Below are positions 11,981 through 23,300 of a stretch of 64,000 nt of DNA, piece by piece. The notes under the pieces are model-generated. The model was not told the DNA's origin. It did not search any database and was given only the letters and a program-made list of their open reading frames with translations. The first letter of the stretch is position 1, and the number at the start of each line of letters is the position of its first letter. Source of the stretch: Meandrina meandrites (lineage: Eukaryota > Cnidaria > Anthozoa > Scleractinia > Meandrinidae); contig OY855913.1 of NCBI GenBank assembly GCA_963693305.1, positions 1,098,001-1,162,000 on the forward strand. Reading direction: 5' to 3'. The translations under genes and the position numbers were made by a program.

Positions 11981-12195
11981 ACCCATAAATGTAATAAAAA
12001 CCATAAATGTAATAACAACCATAAATGTAATAAAAATTAACCATAAATGTAATACTTACCATAAATGTAATAACTTTTAACCACAAATGTAATAAATCCA
12101 CTAACCATAAATGTAATAAAATTTGCCCATAAATGTAATGAAACTGAACAACCATAAATGTAATAAGGCTTAACCATAAATGTAATAAACTGGAT
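11981..12195. repeat. Ten-copy motif array, left arm
   Basis: Ten copies of ccataaatgtaataa with spacers of different length and sequence, so this is not a simple minisatellite. The spacer order is mirrored in the right arm, showing that the arms descend from one array that was inverted or copied whole. Confidence 0.85.
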
Positions 12196-13553
12196 ATGAC
12201 TCCCAAATCAAGGGGCTACAAACTTACCATCCTCATTCTTCGTGAATTTGACTTGAAATTTCCAATTTAACGCCTAAAGGCCTGACTCCTTAAATAAACA
12301 AAAACACTATTTCTTCGTGTGCAATCTTAAACGAGGAACATACGGCATGAAATATTGCGGTTTTGTGTGAAGTGTTGACGGGCCTGCACGACTCCTGCGG
12401 TTCGCTAAAAGAATACTTTCTAAAGCCTTTATAGTTTGGCTTTGATGAGAATGTCTTTTAGGGATTTTCTTTTGCGATAAGATACGAGGGGAGGCTCCTT
12501 GAAGATATTTCTTAATTGTGGTTGAATCTGAATAAGGTGCCATTTCCCTATGAGACACAGCATGAGACAGATTCTAAAGCAGTATGGAAGAGGTAGCGGA
12601 AATGTGTTGGCGTTAAAAGAAATCAGAAACAGTCCTCAGTGGATAAATGCTTGGATTAATGTTCTTTTTCACTGGCGTTGCAACATGGATGTATGTAACA
12701 GCCATCTTTTAGAAAAAAGGAAAGAAGTGGCTATTGAAAGCTACTTGCCTTGTGCTTTCCATGACATGGAACGGAAGCACTAGATTTTTTTATGAAAATG
12801 CAAAAATATAAGTTAAGGTTATTTTATATATTCGCAATCAACAATAACAGGTATAATGGCAATGCAAACCTGACTCTTTACACAATATCTTTAATAATAA
12901 CTTACCGCTTTTGTGTTAACGTTAAACCGAGTTTTGTTCTATAGAATGTTGTTCAGTATTTTACCCTTCTATTTCCCATGTGCCTCAAGGGATGTCTGGC
13001 ATATCTTCTCTGTTCAACACTTAGTATAGAACTTGGATCACCTGCCCCACCCAACCAACCTTCAAGTCAGCAGTTCTAGCCTGAGAGTCCTATCTCTGTA
13101 GATTGTTCTTGCTCCAACAGGGAACATCCAACCCCCTTCCCCACCCTACCACCTTGCTTGAAATTGGTTTTAAGGTCGAATAACGTCGGCAGGGAAGCAT
13201 GGGCACGCGGAAACGGAGAACACAAGTTTGCAAATCCGGGTGGATATATGGGAAAGTTTGAAAAAATAAAACAGGCGTATTCCTTATAAAATGATGTTTG
13301 ACTGAATTCGTCTTGACTCAAAGAGAACCTCAATCTCTTTCAAGTGGATGAAATATCATCAACCAACAGAACTTCAAACGCCCTGGTATATAGACTTTCT
13401 AATCATACTTGGGTAACCATAATTATAGCTTCTTGGTCTTGGTCTCTGGGTTTATTAAAATACTAACTTGATGCAGGAGTCCCATGTCCTGAAGTAAGAA
13501 TTGCACAAAGAGAATGACAAGTTTGTAGCCCCTTGATTTGGAAGTCATAGCCA

Positions 13554-13762
13554 GTTTATTACATTTATGGTTAAGCCTTCTCACATTTATGGTTGTTCAG
13601 TTTATTACATTTATGGGCAAATTTTATTACATTTATGGTTAGTGGATTTATTACATTTGTGGTTAAAAGTTATTACATTTATGGTTAGTATTACATTTAT
13701 GGTTAATTTTTATTACATTTATGGTTGTTATTACATTTATGGTTTTTATTACATTTATGGGT
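13554..13762. repeat. Ten-copy motif array, right arm
   Basis: Reverse-complement counterpart of the left array with the same order of units. One unit has lost its taata portion (about 13577-13592, ttctcacatttatgg) and one carries the same cacaaatg variant as the left arm. Confidence 0.85.
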
Positions 13763-13768
13763 GATACA

Positions 13769-14562
13769 TCAACTTGACTACATCAGACGATTGTGAAAAG
13801 TTGAGGTAATACTCAATTATCTATAATCGCTACACAATGCTATGATTTTTTGGGGGCTCGTGATTACTCTTCTGCGATAACCTTTGCTTTGGTTGCACGA
13901 AGAATAATTATTCATAACATTGATTACGCTAATTGGATATTACTGAAACGATGTTACGTTAAATGTATCTTTATTTTTAGGCTGAAAAGGGTTCCGAAAT
14001 TGTTATATAATGCTTTAGAAATGCGCAACATTTATTGGTTGATGCACTTGATAGAGAACTTTTTAGCTAAAAGTTAATCTCGTTCAGACAAAAAGAGATT
14101 GAACTGATAATATGTCAATGAGAAGTGATTCCACAGTATTTATCCTTCCCACCAGACTTTCACTCCTTAAACTATGAATCTGAAATTATTTTTGACATTT
14201 TAATATATCATAATATGAGACTCACTGTTCGCAGCATGTAATAATCTTATGGTTATATTATGTTTCAATCCCGTACTCTGTTGTGTTTATATTAAACGGA
14301 ATTGTTACATTCTTCACTGTATTTAGGCTATTCCATTATTTAAATAATTCCCCATATCCCTTTCAAATAAACTCCCTCTCTCCCTTCCAAAAGCAACTCC
14401 CTCTCACAATGAGAAAGCTACTTAGAAAAGACAACACCCGCCCATGTAAAAGATTGAAGGCATGCAACTTCATATGTTGAAATTGCATACTTTATGAAGT
14501 GCATTCCAATACGTTTCTTCGTTAATACAAGGTTAGCAATGACTTGCAATCTATATAGCAAT
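13769..14562. other. Intergenic, no feature recognised
   Basis: AT-rich spacer between the foldback element and the 3' end of the Rolling stone-like gene. The short open frames at 13850-14077 and 14283-14480 have no recognisable features. The 3' UTR of the minus-strand gene should begin in this stretch. Confidence 0.4.
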
Positions 14563-16745
14563 CTACTTGCAAGACTTTTCACAAAAATGACGACGTAGTT
14601 TATAAATGCCATACAAATCGAGTTGGATGAGGAGCTGCGCGCCAGCGAAAAGCAACGCACCAAGAACAACATGCCCTCCCAGAGTCCTGCTATACTCTAC
14701 TCCTTCGTAGACTTGTACCTTTCCTCGGTGATTCACTGCTTTAGCGAGCCAGAAAATCACCGTAAATGCCATATAGCTTCCTGTGAAGATCAAAGGCTAA
14801 ATAACCTGGGAAAATATCACGGGAATTCCACTTATGGTGGTCTCGAGCAGGAAGAATATTGTGGTAAACGCATACTTGGTGAGATCGTTAACGAGGTTAA
14901 CACCACTCTTATTTCCGTTTTCACTGAAGTAGAAATATCCATAGTAGAACACAGTGATGGTTAACGATACATTCACCGCTGTGCAGTACATGACCCAGAA
15001 TGCTTTGTAATACCAAGCTAAGGTGTTGCCATGGTGCTCGTCTGGGGAATCTTTTGCAGTATCTTCACTCCCTTCTTCGTCGGTTTCAGTGGTTCCCAGT
15101 CGTTCATACATTGGTTTAGTGCTCTCTGTTCAGGCACTCGGTTTCTGCATTGCTGTTTTGTAAGCACAAGCATAAATTAACTTATTATTCATCAAATTGT
15201 CACGATACCCATATATGGTTAGAAAGTCATATGTACGCAACAGATATCCTGCGTAAATATACGTAGGCTGCCAAGATTAGTCTGATGTCTAGCAAAGCGC
15301 AGCATGATCGCAGTATTTTCAGGTGTAAAATAGATTTGTTGACAATCAGTGCGGTATGCAGTCTGATTTTAGCAACTTGCCCTACGGCCATATTGGCTAA
15401 GTATCGGACGACACTCCGCGCTTTTCGCAGGATAAAAAAGCCGTAGGTAGAACTGCATGAGAAGAGAAGGAGACCTTACAGGTGCCAAGTATTAAAGGGG
15501 CAGTATCATGAGCGGTCTTCCAAGTTTTTGCGTAAACTATGCTAGAATTGTAAAGGTGCACTCACTGATCAACAAGATAACCTTTAAACGTCAAAAGGCA
15601 TAAATTGACTCTATAACATGTGCATAAACCATAACCGATGATGTTTTAGTGATTTTCCTCCAAGTAACACCCTCAAACTTGAAAATGTTGACCCGACGTT
15701 TTCAAATTTTAGACCACTTCTTTTCAACCCGTCCGCAGCCACACCAGTTTTAAACAACTTTCGCGTCCAGTACATTGCATATTAGTAAGGTTAGGCAACT
15801 ACTAGTGTATTTCCAACTAATACCAGCACATTCATTGGACTTCAGTTCAAGAAGCCTAAATCTTGTTGAGACTTACGTTACCTGCAAGGCTGCTGTGATT
15901 GACAGATCAGCTCCAAATAGGAAGAAGGCGGTGGACACTGTGAAGGTCCAGTGGGTGAGAAAGATGAAGGAAGTCTCATCTAGGTACCAGATCAAGTTAT
16001 AAATCCACCACACCATGCAGTAAACACCCGCAACCAGTCGCCAGGCTGCTAGAATGGGCACTGGAACAACCTAGAGAACACACTGAGTTATCAGAGGATT
16101 TTGTTTAGTTTGGCTTGGGTACAAAAATTCATACAAAGGTAGCTGCTGATTCACATATCAGCTCTTCCGATTTCAATGAAAAATAATGATTTTCACCTTA
16201 ATATTAATTGTCGCTAGCTCCAAGACTGACTAACAGTATTACCCTTGAGTGTGAAGTGTCAACAAAAGAGAAGAGTTGATGAAATCAGTCTTCTTGTTTT
16301 CACTGCTTTAGATCGGTAGCAAAACTCACAGCTAGTTTTAGATCACACGATCGATGTAAAATTCCGAAAGTTTCAATCCTCGTCACTTTTCTATCGCTTC
16401 TTTCAAAGCTTGGTTGTTATTTTCGGGAGGATTGGATGGTGGAGGGGGTGGGTGGGGGGGGGGGGGGGGGGGGGGAGGTGTATCGGGTACCGACGAAAGC
16501 GTCGGACCGTATATAAGTCTATCTTCACTATAATCGTGTCAAATCTGTAAGCATTCCATGCCCAGCCAAGAGCATATAAATGTACATGTACAATGTGATT
16601 CCGAATCAAAGCACACCTGAGCGAGCACGTTTGGTTCGTTAAGAAGGCGATCGACCGCTACCTTTGAACTTGAGAAGTGTTCGGCTGTCCAGTCGTTCCA
16701 CACAGGAAGATTGCAAGAATTTGCGAAAACTCTGATGCAGCACAT
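14563..16745 (-). pseudogene. Rolling stone-like membrane protein, in-frame stop
   Basis: Three exons on the minus strand: 16745-16617, 16070-15882 and 15123-14563, all joined in phase 0 with GT-AG boundaries. They encode a protein of about 292 residues resembling the Rolling stone family (named from the Drosophila myoblast-fusion protein), which is expanded in cnidarians. Several hydrophobic segments are visible (WRLVAGVYCMVWWIYNLIWY; WVMYCTAVNVSLTITVFYYGYFY; YMAFTVIFWLAKAV), and the C-terminal LDLYGIYKLRR block is typical. One TAG (14797-14799) interrupts exon 3 at codon 215, where relatives usually have Tyr in a Tyr-Pro pair (here stop-Pro). The frame is otherwise open for 77 more codons. 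This could be a nonsense allele, a young pseudogene or a base-call error. The assigned start is the only ATG that fits upstream of exon 1's conserved part. Confidence 0.75.
16454..16475. repeat. 22-base G run
   Basis: Uninterrupted G tract within a G-rich purine stretch (16434-16480), located in intron 1 of the Rolling stone-like gene. It is one of about ten such runs in the window. Confidence 0.8.
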
Positions 16746-19700
16746 TTTTCCTCTTCAGTCTAAATGTAGACTTACATCAAGCTCAAAGCTGTATTCGAAT
16801 ACTGTATTCACATAAAATATCTTTCAATCGCCATACTTGTCCTTCCGTGCATGACTGAAACGGCCAAATTTAATTTCGTTTTTGTTTCTGAATAAATCAC
16901 AACCGTTTTTGTCCACTGAATCGGATATTATGCTGACGTGTTCGGTGCTTTTACGGAGTCAGTGATAAAAAAGTATTAAATGTAGCAGAATTCCTTCCAG
17001 GGCAAATAAATATCTCTTAGGGATCACCATGTAAAGTTATAAAAGTTTTGCAAACAAGTTTTGAAGCCGTTTCTTCTATGCAAAGTGAAAGCTGTGTGAT
17101 TGTTCACAAAACCAATTAAAACTCGCTGCGATCTCCTTGCCTGAAAGCTCCTGGACAAATCAATTACTTGATTATTTTCTGCCCGCTTTTTCTGCCGCAC
17201 GCGTATAGCATGCTTTTCTTAAAAAAGCGAATATATTGAACCTACTGGTACCAGAAGCCTTTGATATCTCGGCTTTTTCCGAAACCGTAAACTGAATAAA
17301 TTATTAAAAGTCTAGAACGGAAGCACAAAACAACCCCGACGCACTCGATTTATCCAAACTTTTCCAGCTCTAACTCATCTGCACAAACCCTTCCAGTTGA
17401 AAAACAGAAGCTACCAAAGCAAGTGAACAAATGGAGACAAGATACTCATGGAAAGTGAAAGCTATTGTGTCATTGTAAGCGATCTTCACGGCAAGCCGAG
17501 GTTTTCTACCCATCGCGTCATATACATGGCATCTGTGACTATATAGCAATGGATTTTCCTCGAGAAGATAGGTCAATTCAAGCAGATAACTTAAAGATTC
17601 CGTTTTATTGGACCTGTGTGTGTCTACAGGAAACATTAGCTTTCAACATTTGGCTGAGAGATCATCACACAAGGTGTAAAATCGCTACTGCTGAAAAGTG
17701 TACAAGAAATAAGCAACCTCTGTACGCGGAACACGATGAACACTCTGCTATTCCAGTTTATAGGACCAAAGAATTTAGCATGGCATGTCAGAAGGCCGAG
17801 AGATAACACACGACTGGAAAATATGGAACTAGACGATCCAGGTATATTGTGACTAAGAAAATCAGTGGGAAATAGGTGTCTGTACAACTCACTCCTCCCC
17901 CGGTTAGAATACTTGCTCAACCAGTCAGGGGTAGAGAGGAATGACTCAATGATGGACCCAATACCCCATTTACACCAAGCTAAAAAACGTTCAAAAGCTG
18001 TTAGTTAAAAACGGTTTAAAATTGTTTTCTTCAAAAAAGTTGCTAACTGATCTTGAGTTTTGTCGACTTCAAGTTCAGCATAATGAGATCTAATGAGAGC
18101 ATAAATTGGAGCTTACTTGAAAATTCAGTCTCTCAGTTTTCTGTTGCCGATTTCATTTTGTTAAACTTGGTTTAGCCAAGAGAAAATGAGGTTTAACTAA
18201 ACAGTTCAGGCAACTAGTGAAAGAAGGACTATAGAAATTATTTATACTTTGCGGGATCCACTGCACATGTCGCCGAAGACTCGAAAGCAGACTGTGAGTA
18301 CATATCAGGGGCTCATTTTTAAAATCTGTCGCCGCTACTGTATAATATGTGCCTTTTACTCGGTAGCTCAATTGATTCATGTGACAAAAAATTCTTCTTC
18401 TTCTAAACTCCTTTACAAAACCTGTCAGAAGCCATGACATCCGTGTTCGTTTCCAAGGATGAAAGAATGAATTCTTATCGATCAGAGACTACAGAGCATA
18501 GTGACAGCATAACAGGCTCTCACTGATAATGCGTGATTCTCTGACACACCTAAGACCCTCCGGAAAACAGTTCTTTGTGCAGATATAACTCGAAGCCTGA
18601 CAAAAAGACACTGCGTTTTTTTAAAGTCATCTTTCTGATGTACAAATTGAACTGAAAACACCCGTCCAAAATAATAGTATCCTAACATCAAGTTAGAAGT
18701 TACAAGATCGAAATAATTTTTCTCATGCTCTGTTCGTGACGTATTCAACACCTTTAATGATTTATTTAATGCCTGGAGGCAACCAATAAATGTGGTAGTA
18801 GAGTTTCCTGGATTGTTGACACAAAATTCCGCATTGTTTCTGTTGAGTTCATTTTTGCACGCAACTACAAGAGAATTTATCGTTCCACTGGCCGAGTTCC
18901 TATTTCCTAATGTTAATTTTTCAATAGCAAATAGACTTTAGAAGTACTTGAATTGGTGTAGCCCCCTTAACGCATTTATACCTCAGCCATTAGAGAGGTT
19001 AAGTATGACGTTTACGGCAAACGGCAAACGGCAAAAATCGAACTTTTGGTGTCTGATTTTAACCGTTTGTACAATTTAGGGAAATTGTTTGCATTTATTG
19101 TGATTAAGGAATTTTTTCCTATTTTTCGACTGGCTTTATTTAAGTGCTAAAGAAAAAGTGAGCAAAATCAGAATTATTTTTGCCGTAAACGTCATGCTTA
19201 ACCTCTCTATTATCTCACCCCCGCATGCTAATATTTTTCAAAACTGGCATGGACTTGATTTTTTTCCGAATAAATAGACAATCAAAATCGCAGCCTTAAA
19301 TGTGTGTTTCCTTCTCCGTCAATCGACTTTGTCAGTCTCATACAAAAAATAAACGATCAATTGAATGTAAAAGTCAGTTAAAATTATATTGTTTATCGGA
19401 CTGATCAATCACTGAAAATATGTGACCGAATGTTTCAAGCGCAAAGTTCGCGCGCCATATCAGCCATTGTCAACGGGATCGACGAGCAGGCGGTCGAAGC
19501 ATAATGTTATTTTAAATTGACACAAACAAAGCATTTTGTCTCACCATGCTCGTGAAGTTTTCCTCGTAACCGGCGAAGCGGGAAGTTTTTAAAGTCGCAT
19601 TGAAATTACATTTGAGTGCAAAGCAAAACATTTGGAGCAGTGTTAGCCGACACTATTACACATGCTAATTATATTCTTGGAGTAAATTATTCTTGTTCAT

Positions 19701-20301
19701 TAAAAATTTCTTCTACAAATGGTTCTATTTCGATGTATGATCAGTTCCGCAGTGAAAATTTTCCTTGCCAGATTTTGGAACTCGGAAGAAATGTATATCT
19801 ATTTTTTCTGCACCGAGAAAGATGGATTGCATCTCACGGATTATAGTTTCGCGAGAGTTCGAAATGTCAGTGGTTAATCCGAAAATGGCGATTTATTCAA
19901 AACAACAGTAAATTACCGTGTTATTATGCGTTACTCCGTAAAGGAAATTTATTTTCAGTAATTGCCAATCTTCGTTTCTCAGTGATGTCCAAGATTATAT
20001 TTTTGTTTCTGGGAAAGCTGAATGAATAGCATTTTGTTATCGGTGTCGAAGTCGTTGTCGGCCTCTGACAGATGTTCACGAAGAAAAGTGTAGGCAAAGG
20101 CAAAACAAACACATAAAACCAAATAAATGTAATGAGAACACGGGGAAAAATTACTCACGTTCTGACCAATAGAAATTTCACAAAAATCAAAAAATTTACG
20201 AACCTGCTGTACGAATAATGATATTCTGTTTAGCCTCGCGCTGTGATTGGTCGAGCGTTATTGAATATTCATGTAAACTGAGTTTGGTCCGGAAGGCCAA
20301 A
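16746..20301. other. Intergenic upstream of Rolling stone-like and SGSM genes
   Basis: The genes at 16745 (-) and 20302 (+) diverge across this 3.5 kb. It contains the MITE at 18992-19208. Open frames at 17370-17636 (-), 17465-17806 (+) and 18482-18751 (-) show no domain, membrane or signal features that I could recognise. Sequence just upstream of 20302 should hold the SGSM promoter. Confidence 0.45.
18992..19208. mobile_element. MITE with 3-bp target duplication
   Basis: Terminal inverted repeats of about 30 bp start AGAGAGGTTAAG and contain TGACGTTTACGGCAAA, at 18992-19022 and about 19179-19208. They are flanked by ATT on both sides (18989-18991, 19209-19211). Three-base duplications are typical of PIF/Harbinger-type elements, but without a transposase this is only a suggestion. 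The left end has a triplicated acggcaa word. Confidence 0.75.
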
Positions 20302-23300
20302 ATGGCTCCCTCGAAAGGTAAAAATCAGCGAAGAACTGATGTATTTTGGCACATTCGAGGTTTTTTCTGTGGAAAAATAGGAAAACTAACATTTGCATTA
20401 CTTTTCTTGGCTTTCAGATGCGGAGGTACGAAAGAAGTTGCTGGAAAACCTCAAGAAAGAGGTAACGCGAATATTTCTCTTCGCTCGTAAGATTAAAACG
20501 TCGAGCGATCCTGAGTTGATTTTTTCATCTTGGTTTCTTGCACCTTTGCTTTTGGATTTGTAGGGTTGCTATTATTCCTTCGGGAAACCCAGAACTTTGA
20601 ACAACCTTGTTTTTATGTTTCCTAGACAATGCTAGCTTGAATTGAAAGCAGTGCAATGTTTTAAAATGTTCATATGGTTGTCGATTCCCAGGTCAAACAG
20701 CTAATGGAAGAAGCTGTCACACGCAAGTTTATCCATGCAGACAGCTCAAGTATAACCTCCCTTTGCGGTAAGAATTATTTTCTTTGTTTCTAATACTGTT
20801 TTTCGCTTACGCCGTAATTTTCTGATAATAAACTTGGTTGCTTTGGAAGTCCTTTTCTGAAATGTATTTTGATTGCATATATATAAACATTTCCATCGAT
20901 CGCGTTCGAGCTGCCGAATATTCGTGAAAAGCAGGCTTTGAAAGCGGAAGCAAATTTTAATTCCAAGGGAGTGAATCGTCCTTCAACTAGAGGCTGCTGC
21001 AGTGACTCATATTGTCAGATTGGAATCGTGCTCGCTCATTTTCAGAAATATATATGATCATGTCTGAAGCAAATCTACAGAAGTGCGAATTATGCCGAAT
21101 GGTGCGCGAATCTCTGGACTCTTTGCCGCTAGTGTATACACAAAGATCAAAACAAATAAACTAGCCTGGTGTTTTTGACGGGGCTTCTCTAAAGATCACA
21201 TTATTGCGGATTAAAAGTAAATTGTATATGTTGACTAAAAAATATTCTTGAAGCTGCATTCCAATCGCTAATCCACCCAGGACGTTATCATGGTTATATC
21301 CAAAACTTTGACATGCAAACTCACTGCCGATTCAATATTTTATCAAATATTAAATTTAAGCCTTGTATCGATCATTCGCGATAAAATTCACGCATGGAGC
21401 CAACTTTTTCAAATTAATTTTACTTTATGTCTTTTGCTTGAAACTTTGAAACAATTCTTTTGTTTCGGTATGAAAGTGCTATTTCCTAATAAAATTATTA
21501 AAATCGTGCGATTAATCATACAGGATCCATAATTTATGTAGATTTTTGTTATTTCGCAATTTTGAAAAATATTTCGCGAGTATTGAATGCAGTATTTCTC
21601 GAAAATTCCGTATGACAGATGATATTTGTGGCCTAAGAATAACCACTAAAATTTTTCTGCAAGGTTTGAGTCGTAAAATTTATGTTAAATAATTTCCATT
21701 TTGAGACTGCAATTTTATTTACACAAGTTGATATCTCTCGCTGCACTTTTTGGCACGCAAACGAATATTAATTTTTTTTGCAAATGCCACTTATTGCTAA
21801 AAATAATGATTTAATATTATTTCCAGTTTCATGCAACATCACTTGGTCAGCAAGCTACTGCATGCTATTTTTTTTTTTGGGGGGGGGGTTATATTTGTGT
21901 TGTGCTGATAACCAGTATTTGCACAAGTCTTTTACATGTCAGACACGGAAAAACAATTTTAAAATCATTTTCATGCAATTTAATTCCGACTAATGCTTAA
22001 ATGTGTCATGTATTTTTGGGTATGAAAAGGTTAAGGCAGTAGTTTTTCCTGGTTGTTTATATATAGTAACCTTTTTACATGGAGAAAGATAAATAATTAA
22101 GCTCAGAGATCAAGATTAACATGGATATTTAAATGAAAAAGAAGTTAATTATCATCTCTGTTGAAAGCAGTGCTTTTGTTTTTCTATTTGTTAAGTCTGC
22201 TGGCTGACCCAATTTTATGAAAAAAGCACAGCAAAACAGAGTTAAAAAATTGGATTGAGCATCAAGTTTATAAGTAGCCTCTTTAAGAGAGAGCAGTGAT
22301 GCAGAAACTTTGTTGCAGAGGTACATTTTTTGGCTTTTAGCCATGTGAGTGTCAGTTAGCGTTGTGCAATTTATTTTGAGAGGAATGTTATTTTTACTGA
22401 TGGCTTAAAAACACTCAAGCTTTCAGTGGAGGATCCAAACCTTCACCTAAGAGGGGCCCACTTTTGAATGCTTGACTGTGAATGTTGAATTCTGTGAAGA
22501 TAATTCTGGCAGATCAAAGAAAATGCACTATTTCATGTTTTTTTTTTCAGGACGTGCGTATTGACGCTTATAAGATGAACAGATGGAAGGCAAATTCAAT
22601 TTCTCTTTAATTCAAATCGGGCGGCTGTGATCAGAAACCAAATTCTGATTCGAGCATTGATTTGTACTGCCATTATTAATAATAAGATGAATGCATTCTT
22701 GAAATTGCTAGTGGAATCAAATTTCGAATAAAAAAAATCATAAATGTACTCTAGGGGTGTACGCTTTGCTTGACACACCTGTAAAGCTATCATCTCACAG
22801 TAGTTATCACACTGTACCTTTTTTCAGGGGCTGTGGAGGCTGGTATTGCACACGGCTTAAAGAAAAGAGCTGGTGGCTTACTTCCTGCTCAGGATACTCA
22901 GTCTGTTTTGTTGAAACTCACAAGATTATCCGAACCTGCTGCTGAACTGGTTAAAAAACTCTCAGGAGAAGAAGAAGGAAATAAGGATGGTAGCAGGAAC
23001 ACCTCACCAGGTAATTCACAGATGGTCAGGTCAAGAGTGTTCTGGGTACTCTACCTGAATATCGTAAAATTCCGGTTATGAGTCCTCTCCCCCCCCCCCC
23101 CCCCCCCCCCCCGGTCATAGGCCCGTCTACCAGGAAACAAAAAAATACATCCGGTTAATATATGCCCTCTCGGATATAAGCCCCCCCTCTGCTGGATGAC
23201 AGAACTGAACAGGGCTAAATGTTGCGGTTTTATTTATTTTTAACTTAAAAACATATTTGGATCAACACTGCTGTGGCTCTAGTCTCCTTCACAGCCGTTG

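Larger units (their letters stand above)
11975..13768. mobile_element. Foldback element with tandem-repeat arms
   Basis: A ~1.8 kb element with ~245-bp inverted arms (11975-12222 and 13521-13768). Each arm holds ten copies, in matching order, of a motif close to accataaatgtaataa, separated by variable 2-9 bp spacers. The inner part of each arm shares caaatcaaggggctacaaact. The ends read tgtatcaccc / gggtgataca. This is the architecture of Foldback-class elements. The 1.3 kb core (12223-13520) has short open frames on both strands, none with a recognisable transposase motif. A TA duplication at the ends is possible but not proven. Confidence 0.75.

Noticed and set aside
11981..12195. CRISPR-like array
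   Set aside because: The motif is short, spacers vary from 2 to 9 bp, the array is mirrored in an inverted arm, and the genome is eukaryotic.
12307..12783. Two short frames in the foldback core as a transposase
   Set aside because: They are on opposite strands, under 90 residues each, with no DDE/DDD or zinc-finger pattern.
14773..14797. A 25-nt intron that would remove the TAG in the Rolling stone-like exon 3
   Set aside because: GT and AG are present but 25 nt is far below a workable intron length, and removing it would delete conserved residues and shift the frame.
17370..17636. An extra 5' exon of the Rolling stone-like gene
   Set aside because: The frame does not join the assigned exon 1 with a usable donor and shows no resemblance to the family's N-terminus.
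20218..20301. Upstream start for SGSM at 20218
   Set aside because: The frame reads through the exon 1 donor. The ATG at 20302 has the correct phase into exon 2 and matches the family's short N-terminus.
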